Source: Cymodocea nodosa (Eukaryota > Streptophyta > Magnoliopsida > Alismatales > Cymodoceaceae). From it: DNA of 64,000 nucleotides. Both the position numbers and the translations under genes were made by a program. The notes beneath the pieces were generated by a model. That model had not been told where the DNA came from and ran no database searches. It saw only the letters and a list, made by a program, of their open reading frames with translations. This document shows positions 36,687 to 49,788 of this stretch, piece after piece. The stretch's first letter is position 1, and every line of letters starts with the position of its first letter. The stretch spans positions 16,884,001 through 16,948,000 of the forward strand of contig CM072343.1 in NCBI GenBank assembly GCA_036874045.1, given 5' to 3'.

Positions 36687-38154
36687 TAATAATTTCTGGG
36701 ATCTTTTGTGGCGATAAACAATATGTCAGCTATAATGTTCATGGATGCCCATGAAGTCAACTGCCCCAAAAACTTAGCCTGTTGTCCAATATGGTGAGTT
36801 CATTTTGCACAACTTAAACGTGGTGGATTTGAAAGTGACATTTTGCAAATTTGAAGAAGGAATTGTCTTTTCCTAGTATTTCTTGATATTTCAATGGCAC
36901 AACACGACATAATAAAGTTTTTTTTTGATACTGATAACATTCTTGTTAAGATTTAAATCCAAAACATTTCCTATTCTCCTTCATGGTCTAAGAGCATCAA
37001 AAATACCTTGCAAAGATGCAACTATTTTGCTTTAATGTGGTACACCGAAAACCATGTGGTTCTTCTCAGTATGTTGAGTTTCTTCTACCAATCAACATAT
37101 GCAGGTAGAATTAGTAGGACAAACATAAAAAGTTTTTTCTTTTATGTGATTTTGATTTGCTTGGGCTTATCAGTATAGATGAGAGAATGGAACTCTTTTT
37201 CAATGTTTAAAACCCTTCACCTGACTAAGTGGCAAGTTATCACTACCCATCTTTCATATTCTTTTCTACTATGATATCGAAGTTCATGTCATAAACGAGC
37301 TATGAAGTAATTTTTCATATATATTCTCATCTTAGAATTCAAATCTCGATGCTTCTCAAAAGAGAACTAGTATATATTCAATATTGCTAAATGTCAAAAT
37401 TTCAAGGTTGTAAAAATAAATATGGAGTGTAAATCGACACTTGGTTTCTCTAGTAAAAGAGTATTTTTCTTACAATGTTTATAGTATTTTTTGCTATAAA
37501 TACTCAAAATAGCATATCCAAATTTGATGTCATTTTGTAATATTAGGCGTATGATTAAGGAAGAAAAGGGTAACGTAATTAAAAGCAATGAAATAAAACA
37601 TTTGTATGATTGAAGCATTTATATTCACATTTTTTCATTATAAAATGGGTGTGCATGCATCAAACAAAACTGTGGAAATTGACTCAAAATTTTCTTTCTT
37701 TGTTAAAAGAAAAACCTTTTGCCAAAAAGAACCAACCGATCAAACGAATGGTTTGAATCATTCTTGGCAAACTTAAGCACCAGATGGTTATTATTACTCC
37801 TGATCACCCACTCGTTTCTTGGTGTTATACTTGCCATGCACCATCAACTGTAGGAATTGGAGTTTAATACCCAATGGTTAGCAGCATCACAAGTAGACAT
37901 TGCAATGAATGGTCATTTTAGAATTAGAATTGGTTCATACTCTTTCCTACCTTCCTATCCCCTCTTTACTTAAAGTGAAAATCATATATAGCCTTGTTGA
38001 AAGCATGCATGAGATTTCCCCACAAGATGATTGATGGGAGAATGGCATGCAATGTGTATGACTTTAACAAAAGCAAATGTAAAATAGTGTTAACCAATTT
38101 CATTCCATACAACAAAAGAAAAATTGCTCACAAAAATATAATTGAAGGGAGGGG
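36687..38154. other. Intergenic region after the NFD6-like gene
   Basis: The first part may be 3' untranslated sequence. Beyond that it is AT-rich with no recognisable gene, RNA gene or transposon ends. Confidence 0.4.
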
Positions 38155-38978
38155 GTGTTTATGCACACTAGAAAGTAAGGGAAATTTTTGGAAAAGAAAG
38201 TGACAAAAAGTGTTTACTAAATTTTGAATGTTTGTACACGTCAAAAAGTAATAGAAAGGATTTGTCATTTTCATCGTTACTTTTTGAAGAATGTTTTCTA
38301 TTCTTCAAGGAATTCTACCTTCAACCTCTAAGAAAGTAGAGCGTGAAATGGTAAAAATTTTAATGAAAAATATGTGATAATATAATGATAATAGTAAATA
38401 AAAATTAATAATAATAATTAAAAATAAGAGTAATGACAATAATAATATTATAATAACCTAAAAATAAATAAATAATATATATAATTATTATTATTATTAT
38501 TATTATTATTAAAATAAGAAAATGGACAAATGATAATAATTAAAAATGAGAGTAATCATAATAATAACCTAAAAATAATTAATAACAAAAATATATAAAA
38601 ATTAATAATAATTATCATTATTATTAAAATAACAAAATGGACAAATAATAATAATTAAAAATGAGAGTAATGATAATAACAATAATAATAACCTAAAAAT
38701 AATTAATAATTATTATTAAAATAAGAAAATGGATAATTAATAATAATTAAAAATGAGAGTAATGATAATGATAATAATAATAACCTAAAAATAATTAATA
38801 AATAAATATTACTATTATATTTAATTACTTTCCGTCAATTTCTATTACTTTTCATTACTTACTAGATTGTACACAAATACTTATATTTTTTACTAATTTT
38901 TCATTACTTTCTACAACTTTCATTACCATCACTTTTTATAACTTTCTATTACTTTCTGTACTTTTTATTACTTTCTAA
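38155..38978. repeat. Diverged first copy of a Tourist-like repeat
   Basis: Starting GTGTTTATGCACACTAGAAAG, this copy shares with the next one the phrases AGTGACAAAAAGTGTTTACT, CAAAAAGTAATAGAAAGGAT and an inner TAATAATAATTAAAAATGAG repeat. It ends in ATTACTTTCTAA, directly against the next copy. Its right terminus is not clear. Confidence 0.45.
38398..38805. repeat. Four-copy tandem repeat within the Tourist-like repeat
   Basis: The unit AATAATTAAAAATGAGAGTA followed by ATAATAATAACCTAAAAATA, then a variable TTA run and AAAATAAGAAAATGGACAAA, is repeated about four times. Unit length varies between about 90 and 120 bp mainly through the TTA run. Confidence 0.75.
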
Positions 38979-39577
38979 GGGTTTGTGTATATCGAAAAAT
39001 AAAGAAAAGTTTTAGAAAGGAAAGTGACAAAAAATGTTTAATAAATTTTAGATTTTGTGCATACCAAAAAGTGATAAAAGGAATTTGTTACTTTTTGTCA
39101 TTACTTCCTGGAGAATATTTTTTCTTCTGAGGAATTTTGCTCTCAACTCAAAAAGAAAGTTGAAAAGAGTTGAGTGTGTAATAGTAAAAATTTATAACAA
39201 TATTATTATTATAAACAATATAATGATGATAGTAAATAGAAAATTAATAATAAATAAAAATGAGATCAATAACAATAATAATAAACTAAAATAATTAACA
39301 AATAAATTATTATTATTATTAAAATAAGAAAATAGACAATTAATAGTAATTAAAATTGAGAGTAATGACAATAATAATAACCTAAAAATAATTAATAAAT
39401 ATTTTTGTCACATTCTATTATTTTTCATCAATTTTTGCTACTTTTCGTTAATAGACTATGTGCAAATACTTATATTTTTTATTGACTTTTCATTACTTTC
39501 TATAATTTTCCTTTTCGTCACTTTTTGTAATTTTTTGATACTTTTTATTATTATTTTCTAGATGCACAAATAAACCC
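38979..39577. mobile_element. Tourist-like (PIF/Harbinger) MITE
   Basis: The 599-bp segment starts GGGTTTGTGTATATC and ends GATGCACAAATAAACCC, so both termini read GGGTTT inwards. It is flanked by TAA on each side (38976-38978 and 39578-39580), the 3-bp duplication preferred by PIF/Harbinger elements. No transposase is present. Confidence 0.55.
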
Positions 39578-39580
39578 TAA

Positions 39581-40027
39581 ATCATAATTCTATAATGACA
39601 CTAAGAATATGAGGGAAAAAAAGAAGAAGGCCTGAAGAGAGATGCTTAGGTATATGATAATAAACTCTTTTTTATGTCTTGAAAAGATTAATTCTTAAAA
39701 AACAATTCACTATCAAAATAAAAGACAATTATTTACCTAAGAAGAGAGTCTACATAAGATAAAGGATCACAAATAAAGTTGTACCGAATAATCTTTTTTA
39801 TAATGATTATATTTTTACTTAATTTTGAATCCAAATTATCATTCCTCAAGATCAAAAGGAAGACTAAACGATGGGTTCCATGAAAAGTTACCTACACCAA
39901 AAATGCTCATTTCATCTCCAAAAACTTAATTTCAGAGAGAAGTCTATAATTGTTCATACAAGTGGTAATAACCCTTGTAAGTGATTTTTCACCAAAATCA
40001 ACACTAAAGGCAAGGGGTTATAAATAT
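39581..40027. other. Short intergenic stretch
   Basis: AT-rich sequence between the Tourist-like repeat and the Copia element; nothing recognisable. Confidence 0.4.
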
Positions 40028-40176
40028 TGAGAAGGTTTATATGTTTATCCTTGTATATGAGTAAATGGATATCTATTTGTTAAGGATTCATTTACACATA
40101 CATGTATATCTTGTAACCTCATTAGTAGTAATGAAGTTAACCAAAAACATTTTCCCTAATCACAACTCTAATCACA
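40028..40176 (+). repeat. 5' LTR of the Copia fossil
   Basis: About 149 bp from TGAGAAGG to ATCACA, directly followed by the primer-binding site. A partial second copy of its right half plus primer site occurs at about 40253-40340. Confidence 0.7.
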
Positions 40177-43100
40177 TGGTATTAGAACATCAGATACTAT
40201 GATTGTTTTTTCACCGTTGACATCTGTCGATCCTCCTTTGCTACTCCACTACATACATATATATCTTGAAACCTCATTGGTAATGAAGTTGACCAAAATT
40301 CTTTTCCCTAATCACATGGTATTAGAACATTAGGTACCCTTTTTTCTTTTTTCATTGTCGCCATTCGCCGATCCTCCTTTGTTGCTGCTCCACTTTGCTC
40401 TTTCGTTCACGTTCCTGTACAAGTTCTCTCATCTTCGTCATCATCTATCTGCAAAGCATCAGGAAGGTCATTCATTCACCTCTCCTCTCCTTTGCATGCT
40501 CAAACATTGCTCAATTTTCCAATGAAAGTCACGCAGTCCTCTTTTCAGGTCGTCTTGCACCTCATCAACAAACGAATGGTTTTCTATATCCATTGTTGTA
40601 CCTCCTCTAGATGACCTCTCCTGTAAGTGCCTCGTTACTTTGTGTCTAATCTCCTCCTCTGGGGTCCCTGCCCTCATCAGTTGTTGCTGAAACACCATTA
40701 ACCGGCATGTTTTCTCCTCACACATGGTTGGAAAAGATCCAATAGTCCACCAACATCTTGTTGGAACCTCTCTAGAAATTAAGTAAGTCAGAATTATCTT
40801 CTGTGATTCAAAAGCTTTCACACCTTTGTTGCTGTTCAAAAGTTAAACATCTCACTTTTAGCCACCACTTCTTAGAGTAATGATGTTATGCCTAAGAAAA
40901 TTTGAGATACCCTAAATGTATGGTTATAAGAAGAATAATATTACATGAACATATTGATATTTATAAGCAAATTTTCACCTTATGCATGAGCAATCAATCA
41001 ATCTGTTCAGGAGCATTTTACCATGTTTACCTTCACTATTTAAAGAACTTACACTTTACCAACCTTTCACTTCTAACATTGTGACTATGCAACAATATCA
41101 TGATGACCACTTGTTGCAACCTACTTGTCTAGCTTGACCTTGGAACTTGTCTCACAGCTTTAAGGACAGATTCTTGGTAGTGACTACCTTTTTACTCTCT
41201 CCACAACCTTTGCTCATGTTTTATGACAATCCACTGTAGTGGAACATGTCTTTGCTACTACTTCTAGGTGTAGAAAAGCTTTCAAAGGTGTGTGAGCAAC
41301 TGTAGTGGTCAAAGTGACAACAAGAACCACAAATCTAATTAATGTTGGAAAAAGTTTGAGCAACCAACCTAGGCACGAATTGCTATAAAAGCTCCCAAAG
41401 GAACTATAGCCACCGATACTACCACTATTCTTGTGAATTCTAACAGTTCCCCTATGGTCAACACACCATCTCCAATGTTGACCATGAACGTCTACTACAA
41501 CAACGAACTTTTCACTCTTCTACCATCATGGTTGCGCTAGTTTTCGCTTAAAAGTATGAATATGACAATAGCAGCAATGATAAGTGATAATTCTTGGATC
41601 ATACACTTGAGTCTCCTCTTATATGTCAAGTATTGTTGATTTATTTACTTTATACAATCTACCCAATATCTCATGTCACCACATTTGATAGACGATCTTG
41701 CCTAATTTTTGGAGAAGGCACGATCTAGGCCTCCTCTAACATCAACTAGATAGTCTTTTATGTACTTAACTTTTCAATTAATCTTCTATTTATTAGTGAC
41801 ATTATTATTAAACTTTTTCGTTTAATTACCTTCTTTTCATTTTCATCGTACCTTTCAAGATTTGCTAACAAAGAAGTAAGTTTGTTTAAGTCATAAGCAT
41901 GACAATAGTGTATACCTTATAATTCATGATGACATATTGTGTGGGTTAATTACCCTGCTGCTACTTTAAACTCATCTATTATGTAGCATTATAGGGTCAA
42001 GAATTCATTGCATAAAAAATTCCAAGAAGTTCTTCCTTGGATCTCAATGTCAGTTGGACAAGCATAGTTATACTACCTTTCTTCATCTCTAGTTTAATAT
42101 CTTCTAAAAGTGTCTTTGAGTTTATTCGTTATGATGTATAAAGGTCCTAGTTGTATTACTTTTGTGTATAGTTATTGATATTACATAATGTTTATTAATG
42201 ATTACTCTAAAATCTCTTGGGTTTATTTACTTAATGATTGTAATAGATGTTGTTGTCAAAATTTTTACTAAAATCAAAATCAATTTTCTATTACTCTAAA
42301 ATATTTACTCTTAAGTTATAAATACTCTTAAGTTTTCAAAACATAATTTTCAGAATTTTTGTGCATCTTTTGATGTTATAAATCAAACTACTTGTTTTTA
42401 AAACATGATTTTAAAATAAAATGGTATCATTAAGAGAAAGCATTGTCATCTCTTAAATGTAGTTCGTACCATATTGTTTTAATTGAATGTAACTAAGTAC
42501 CTTTAGTTTGATATATTTTTCGATACTGTTTGTTTAATCAATTATATGTCATCATCTTCTCTTTGAGGCAAGATACTCTCTTCGTTGTCTCTCCCCTGAC
42601 AATGAATTATTCTCCATTTTACCTTAGGTTTTTAGGTAACATTTACTCATAATTTATCTTTGAAATTAGATAAAATGTCTATGTGTTCAATTAAGTATGT
42701 CTTTGTTGAGTATCTTCATTCTCAAAAGAGTTAAAACATTATTTTCATCCCACAACATGAAGATATTTTGTATCAATAAATGCTACTTTTTTTGTTAATT
42801 GCAATCCTATTTTACTATTGATGTTCTTGCTGATAATCTTCCTTTGTCTGTGCTTGTGCATATTGATGATGCACCTCCCATGAAATGCTATCAAGAAAAC
42901 TGTCCATTGCAAAGTCATCACAAACATAGGACACTATCCTTGCCAACTTCACCTACTACAACCCTAGTAGCAAATTTTGGTTACTCAACCACCGTAGATT
43001 TTTATTGTATTAAGAAAAGATACACATTCTTGCACACTTCCTATTCCATTGCAAATTTTGTTTCTTATGATTGTCTTCACTCTATTTTTCAAAACCTTGT

Positions 43101-44540
43101 AGCCCATTTCTTTTGAGTTTTTGCCCAAAAACTATTAAGAGGTATTACAACTACCTCATTGGAAAATAGTAATAAATGAAGAAATGAAAGTCTTGCAATC
43201 GCATGACAGTTAAGAGTTAAGAGGCCTGTCCTACAAAGATCAATGCAAACACTTGCAAATGTGTGTACACCATTAAGTATCAACCTAATGGTACAATATA
43301 TAAATACAAAACATGGTTAGTGGCTTATAATTTCACATAAACATATGGTGTTAACTGTGTAAAAACATTTTCACATGTTGTTCATCTTAATTTTATTCAA
43401 ATATTTCTTTTCATTGTCATTAGTCAATCATGGTACCTATAATAGCTTGATGCTAAGAATATCTTTTTCTATAATGATCTCTTAAATATATTGCTCAAGG
43501 AGAGAAACTTGTGTATAAGTTAAAAAGAAGTCAATTTATAATCTTCAACAGAAGCTAGTAAATTTGGAAAGCTCGGCAAGGTTATGATTGATGGAGGCTT
43601 TTGACAATGTCTTGTGTATCACTCTATGTTTTATAAAAAAATTGCTAACAAATGTGTTATACTAGTAGTCTATGTTAATGATATCCTAATTATTAAAAGT
43701 AATGTTGAAAAGCATTTAAGCGTACGAAAACATACTTTCTAGAGATTTTTGCTACCAAAGATATAAACAAATTAAGGTATTTTTTAAACATTGAATTTGC
43801 TTAAAGGAAATTTAGTGATTTCCCAAAGAAAAGTATGTTTTTGATTTATTGCAAAAAACAAGTCTCTTAAGCTGCAAGCCTGAGCTTCCATTGATAAAGC
43901 CTAATCCTCCCTTTTGGAATGACCAATCTAAAAATCTAAAAAACCCAGATCAATACAAAAGATTAATTGAAAAATTAATCTATTTTACCTGCATTAGAGC
44001 AAATATGACATATGTGTCTATTCAAGTAGTTTATGTACAAACCAGAAAAAGTACACTGGATTGCTACAACAAATGCACTTGCCTACGTTAAGAACACCCT
44101 AAGGAAGGGATTAATATATGAAAAGCATGAACATTTGCTTATTAAGTCATTCAGTTTTATTCAAACTCAAGCTATGCTGATGACAAAAGAGATAAGAAAT
44201 CTATCTCGAATTTGCTAAAGTAGAATATAAATCTATAACACAAACATGTGAGATAATGTAATTAAAATCTCAACTTAATGAACTTCATTTAATCATCCAT
44301 GCATTATAATAACCAAACTGCTATCTACATAGTAATCCAACCATTGATAAACATACTAAACATATTGAAGTTGATTATTACTACATTCATTATACGGTGA
44401 TAAAAGATTTAATTTCTACACTATGCTCACTCGACAGCAACTTATTGATATTTTCAATAAGGGGATAAGAGTTAATATTTTTGAATCACAATGTAACAAG
44501 CTGAGCATAATGAATATTTATGTACCAACTTGAAAGAGAG

Positions 44541-44679
44541 TATAAAGGTTTATATGTTTATCCTTATATGTATGTAAATGGATATCCAATTGTCAATGAA
44601 TCACATACATCTATATCTTGTAACCTCATTACTAATGAAGTAAATCGGAAATTTTTTCCCTAATCACAAATATAATCAA
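44541..44679 (+). repeat. 3' LTR of the Copia fossil
   Basis: About 139 bp matching 40028-40176, directly preceded by a polypurine tract. It ends about 130 bp from the stop codon of the OB-fold gene on the other strand. Confidence 0.7.
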
Positions 44680-44807
44680 TTCTGACATGTCAAAACATGA
44701 GAAGATCATGCACAACCATTTCCATAACGAACCTTACGACTGCTTCTGTGAGTACCTTCACTTTGCATAAACAAGAGATCTGTTTTGTGGGCGAAATACA
44801 AGTCAAT

Positions 44808-47800
44808 TCACTCTTCCACAACATTGACCAGTTCATATTCAACCAGGGATAAGTTGTTATCCTCTTTCACTGTGAATGGAGAAGTTTCAGTGACCTCAAA
44901 ACGACCCCACTTGTCAACTGCAAGCCTCATGGATCCTTTAAACATATCGATCTTTGCATTGCGCAGGATCACCGTAGCACCTGGTTTCATCATATCAACT
45001 GGACAACGGAGAAGAGAGAAACCATAATAAGAATCTGATTGTGATATATAAAAGTATATGATCCTCCACAAAAAATCAGGGCCACCAGACACATTGTTTT
45101 AAAATTGGCATCTATCCTCCACTGCATGAAAACAACCAGGTGCAGCAGACTTGATTTCGAAACATGGTAGAAACAATATTTGTCAAACCTACACAAGCTG
45201 TTCTAACTGGATCTTGCAAGAAAGAGATTTAAACCTTGGCAATAGAAGTGTAAAGAAAGCTCACATGGGTTAGTGACTATGTATTTTCCAGCCAAGATGA
45301 AACAATTCTTTGGAGGATCTATAGAAGAAAATGTGACGACTACCTCAAGGCAAGCAAATGAATCTGACGACTACCTCGAGGCAAATGGCAGGCACCTAAG
45401 AATAAAAGCACACGAGTGCACCCAAGTACTGGTGACAGAATCATTGATGGCTTCATGCATGACGTCTTCCAAGAAGACTAAATTGTTTGATGATGAAAAA
45501 GCTGACTTTTAAAAAATAATTTTACAAGATACTCTAAACAGTCCCTTTTGCATTAAGAAATAAATGAACTATTAAAATGTCATATATGTTCAAAGATATT
45601 TGACAAATACAAAATTATTCTACATTGATTTGATTTTCTTTTTTAACTTAATTCTTGCTTAACATAATAAGCTCAAAAAAGATAATTTTACAAAGACGTA
45701 CAAATTACAAGAAACTTAATGTAAATAAACAAGATACGAAGAAAAATTGAAAGATGTGGGGGGAAATGTGATTGTTAAAAATAAAGGAGCAAAAGGATGA
45801 TGATGAAAATTATAAGTTTATCAGAAGTTATAAATATATATATAATGTCTGATGAAGAAGCTTCCTTTTCATTATAAATAGTCACGGTAACTAATGTAAA
45901 ATTTCAGATTTACCAAAGAGTGCTTGTTAAAACATAAACAGAAATGAAAGGAACAAACAGAAGCAGAGCATTCCATAGACATTATTCAAGAATAATGGCA
46001 CTTCAAAATGCATCAAATATCAAAACAACCATCAAAATCACATTTCAATAAGGCAACTAAAGCAACAAAGCAACCCTAGGCAATCACCGCAGTGACCTGA
46101 TAGAATTCAATCCACCAAAGACATTCAAAGCAACTTCTTGCTTGATCTAGCCCAAAAGATCAAGGTGACAAGGCAACTCACCTTGATACTGTGTGACAAA
46201 AATAGTGAAAATATGTAGGAGATGTTTATAGCGTGATTATGCATTTACGGGTACATATGGCTTACATAAGTCTTACATAGCTGGTTGCATACTGAACTAG
46301 ATCAAGATAAAAATTTGTTACTAATAACCTGATTTTCAGAAGAAAAGATATACCCACCAACTTACATCAATGGGTACATATGGCTTACATAAGTCTTACA
46401 TAGCTGGTTGCATACTGAACTAGATCAAGATAAAAATTTGTTACTAATAACCTGATTTTCAGAAGAAAAGATATACCCACCAACTTACATCAATTTGTGA
46501 GAAGACATTTTATAGTTCAGACTGAACCAGCTAGAAAGCATGTGAATGAATGCTGAATGCAGATACAATAAAATTGTACAACAATACATTGACACAACAT
46601 AGTTCACAAAATAGGAAATAAACAATGTAAGAAGACCTCCAAAAAGTTGTATACATACAAATGCGTAGTAATGAGCCAGTAAAAAGAGAGAATGTAAGAT
46701 GCCAGGTGAATAACACATGATAATGATTTCATGAAAAGGAATACTAAGAGAAAACTTTCTGATGTATAATTGAAAGCGCATGTCCTAGAAAAGTAACCCA
46801 ACGACCATCCAACACTATGATAAAGATTAAGTATATTAAATAAAGGAGACAACCATCAATCTTTTTAGGTCAAATGAATTCAAGACATCCCATTATAGTG
46901 AACTTTTCTATTAAACAATAGTTATAAAGGAAGTTGAGAAAGGATTGATGTAGATGTAGTTAAAATCAATGCTTTGAGAACCATTGGATTGAATGGTGAG
47001 ATCAGTCAAACCATGGGTCGACAGCCTTGCCAATTCAACCACCAGCTGTTGGAACGTTTTCAGTCCAACTGAGGTGACCAGTTGGACCAAGTGGTCTAAC
47101 TTGTAAAACCGGTAAAAAGATCAGTTGATTTTACTTTTTTTTGAATAATAAGCATTTTTAATAATCAATATTTTCTGGAATAATCATTGTTTTGTTTTGA
47201 ATAATCAGTATTTTTCAATAATCAGTGTTTTCTTGAATAATCATGATTTTCGAATAGCCAATGTTTTTATCATCATTGTTCTTACTTTTTCATCATGATC
47301 AATGTTTTTTTCAAAGATCACTATCATAAATTTACGAGAAGATTGATGACAGCATGAAAAATTATTATGATGTTAACCACAAACATGTGGTGTTATTGGA
47401 ACTTGTTAATTTGCATTAGTGTATTAGAGTGTTAGACTATTTTGGTCATCAAGTAGCTAGCATTGTTAATCATCTGATATTTACCTGTATTTTGGTCAAT
47501 ACAAGGGACTGATCAATAAACAGATAGGTATCACAAATCATATCGGGCATCATCTGATCCAACAGACTTTAAAGGTGGCCATCATGGATCATGCAATCCA
47601 CATGTGGATTGGTCGATACAGATTCAAATTCTCTTTTCTTCTACTACAGTACTTCAAACCTTCCAGCTGCTGGAATCACCCAATTTCTCCTCCTCTCAAT
47701 CCTCACACTTGATGGATATAGTGAAAAACAGTTTGATCATGCTGGGTTTTGCCTAGATCTACCACTTCGAGATGTTTTCATCAAAAAGTTCACATTGCTC

Positions 47801-48976
47801 ATCTACAACTCTCTTTTAAGGCAATTTCTCATCTCCCTCTCTTATCTTGTAATTGTAAGTTAGATCTGGCTTATTTATGTTGATTTCTAGAATCATATGT
47901 TTCTCCAAATCCAAATCTCCAGCATGTATAAATTTGTAAAGGTAATGAAAACTTTTTGCAATTTTCATATTTTTTGATTTTTTTAGTGATTTTGTGTGAA
48001 TATTCAAAATCTCATAGATTTTATGAATGAAATCAACAAATCTTAGATAAATTTCCAGAATAATGATAAATTTCAGATTTTTAACGACTTACATCGAATT
48101 TCCTCATTTTTGAATTTTTTTTTGGTAATATAATTTTTTTTCTGAAATTTCTATTTTTACTTTACAATAACAACAACAATCTAAGCCATAATCCCATTAG
48201 TTGTCCACATGAATCCTTTTTTCCAAGCATTTCTATATAAGGTCAAATTCTTCAGCTAAATTACATAAATTGAAATCTTTTTTATAATTTCTAACCAAGT
48301 AATTTTAAGCCACCTCTACTTGTTTTAATATCTTCTATACTAATTAATCAACCGGTGCCTTCTTTGGTTTTCTAAGGATATGACTAAATCATGCAAGCCA
48401 ATTTTTTCTTATTTTATCTTCAATTCGTGCAACTCCAACATTATTTATAATATAATCATTTTTTTAGTTTATCTTTTATAGTATTACCATTCATCAATCT
48501 AAGGAAGGATAAGAACAAAAACCAAGGATCAAGACAAAACCTGCGTTTACCCAAAGAGGCGCCCCACATTTCCTCACCGAAAGAAAATAAAAATAAACGA
48601 TCGACAGATACGTAGAGCGCATGGAAAACCAAAGCATACCCTGCTCATTCCTGGCGGTGAAGACAATCGTGCCGGTCTCGTCCCCGACAAGGCACTCGGC
48701 AATCCTGGTGTGGCGCAGGTGAGGAGACGCGGCTCGTCCCTTCTGCAGGACGGTGTTGGAGCTCACCACCTTTACGATAAGTGTGTGTCCGCTAGTCCCC
48801 GGCTTCAGTTGGTCGACCTTAACGAACACCGGCTTCCTCAGAGTCGGCGTGTGCTTCTCCACAACGTTACCATCGGCATGAGCAACAGGAACGAAAGCAG
48901 CACTGCTCCCACCTCCACCTCTTCCACCGCCTCGGCGGTTCTGGTACCTCCCTCGCCTCGCCGCTGCAGTAGACAT
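44808..48976 (-). CDS. OB-fold nucleic-acid-binding protein (At4g28440-like) with RG-rich N-terminus
   Basis: Two exons on the minus strand, 48976-48640 and 44998-44808, join in phase to 175 residues. After a Gly/Arg-rich N-terminus (RRGRYQNRRGGGRGGGGSS, residues 7-25) comes the conserved body: RKPVFVKVDQLKPGTSGHTL, VKVVSSNTVLQKG, RIAECLVGDETGTIVFTARN, VDMMKPGATVILRNAKIDMF, KGSMRLAVDKWGRFEV and the tail EDNNLSLVEYELVNVVEE. This is the single OB-fold family related to SOSS-B/hSSB-type proteins, expected to bind single-stranded nucleic acid. The start at 48976 (MSTAAARRGR) fits family N-termini; the frame stays open upstream to 49114, so a longer product cannot be excluded. The 3.64-kb GT-AG intron carries a perfect 123-bp tandem duplication. 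The RG-rich segment looks like an RGG-type RNA-binding or methylation site (inference). Confidence 0.93.
44999..48639 (-). other. Large intron of the OB-fold gene
   Basis: Non-coding, AT-rich. Near 45335-45390 a 30-bp phrase (TGACGACTACCTCAAGGCAA) is duplicated in tandem. Near 46980-47130 a stretch rich in ACCAGTTGGACC-type motifs resembles the degenerate repeat in the NFD6-like intron. Minus-strand donor and acceptor are canonical. No nested gene is seen. Confidence 0.5.
46249..46494. repeat. Perfect 123-bp tandem duplication
   Basis: The block from GGGTACATATGGCTTACATA to CCAACTTACATCAAT at 46249-46371 is repeated without a difference that I can see at 46372-46494. Identity implies a very recent event or an assembly artefact. 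Confidence 0.92.
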
Positions 48977-49788
48977 CACGGAGATGAGGGGAGCGGAACG
49001 AAACCCTAGCGAGAATTCAAGTCCAAACCCTCTCCTCTGTTGTACGATCGGCGTCTTTGATCGCTGCACAATAACTTCCTTATTAAGAGAACAGAAGAGA
49101 ATAGATCGAAACATCCGTATTTATCGACGAATCATAGAACTTTCAAAACCTTTATTTAATTTTTAAATAATATAAAAATATTATCATGGTAAAAAAAACA
49201 TATTATATTATATTATATTATATTATACACTTATTGTGTCAATACTCTTTAGATGTCATATAAATATTTTTATGATTTCATTACCATCAACTCAAATACC
49301 TTAGACTGATTAAAACGTAACGGTTACTTCCAATTTCAATCTTAGAAATTAGCATTTTCGTAAAAAAATAAACATCTCCACCCAGCTATTAAATAACCAC
49401 CCATCACGATTGTACATACTACGTTAAAGCTCAGACATGCGATCTGATACGATTAAATTATATTGTTGACTAATATAATATAATATAATTCTCTAAATTG
49501 TGTTGAGTCGTCCTTTGATGAAATTAAGTTATACTGGTATAGTCTATAGTCTAATATGAGTATGTACGTTAATGATACAATTGAATTTTTCTAAAATTAT
49601 TATATTACTTATAAAAATAGTATGTCAAAAATATTTACAAAAATAATAGTTTTAATATATTGAATCTATAAACATGATATATAGATTGATAATTGACTAT
49701 ATCGATTCTATAATTTAATATATTAAAAAATATAACCTAATATAAATTAAATATCGATACAATATAACTAAACTATAAATCATAAAAT

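Larger units (their letters stand above)
40028..44679 (+). mobile_element. Ty1/Copia retrotransposon fossil with short LTRs
   Basis: Short LTRs of about 140-150 bp (40028-40176 and 44541-44679) share GGTTTATATGTTTATCCTT, ATATCTTGTAACCTCATTA and TTCCCTAATCACAA. The left LTR is followed by TGGTATTAGAACATC, a tRNA-Met-type primer site; the right one is preceded by the purine tract TTGAAAGAGAG. Between them fragments appear in Copia order: gag-like DNA, an integrase stretch near 42190 (FINDYSKISWVYLLND), reverse transcriptase near 43660 (LVVYVNDILII) and the RNase H/terminal region near 44340-44540 (ADIFNKG-like, MNIYVPT). It is heavily broken and old; LTRs are visibly diverged. It lies between the NFD6-like and OB-fold genes. 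Confidence 0.82.

Noticed and set aside
40468-40839. Minus-strand open stretch of 123 codons at the start of the Copia fossil.
   Set aside because: Antisense to the gag region of the retroelement; treated as a shadow.
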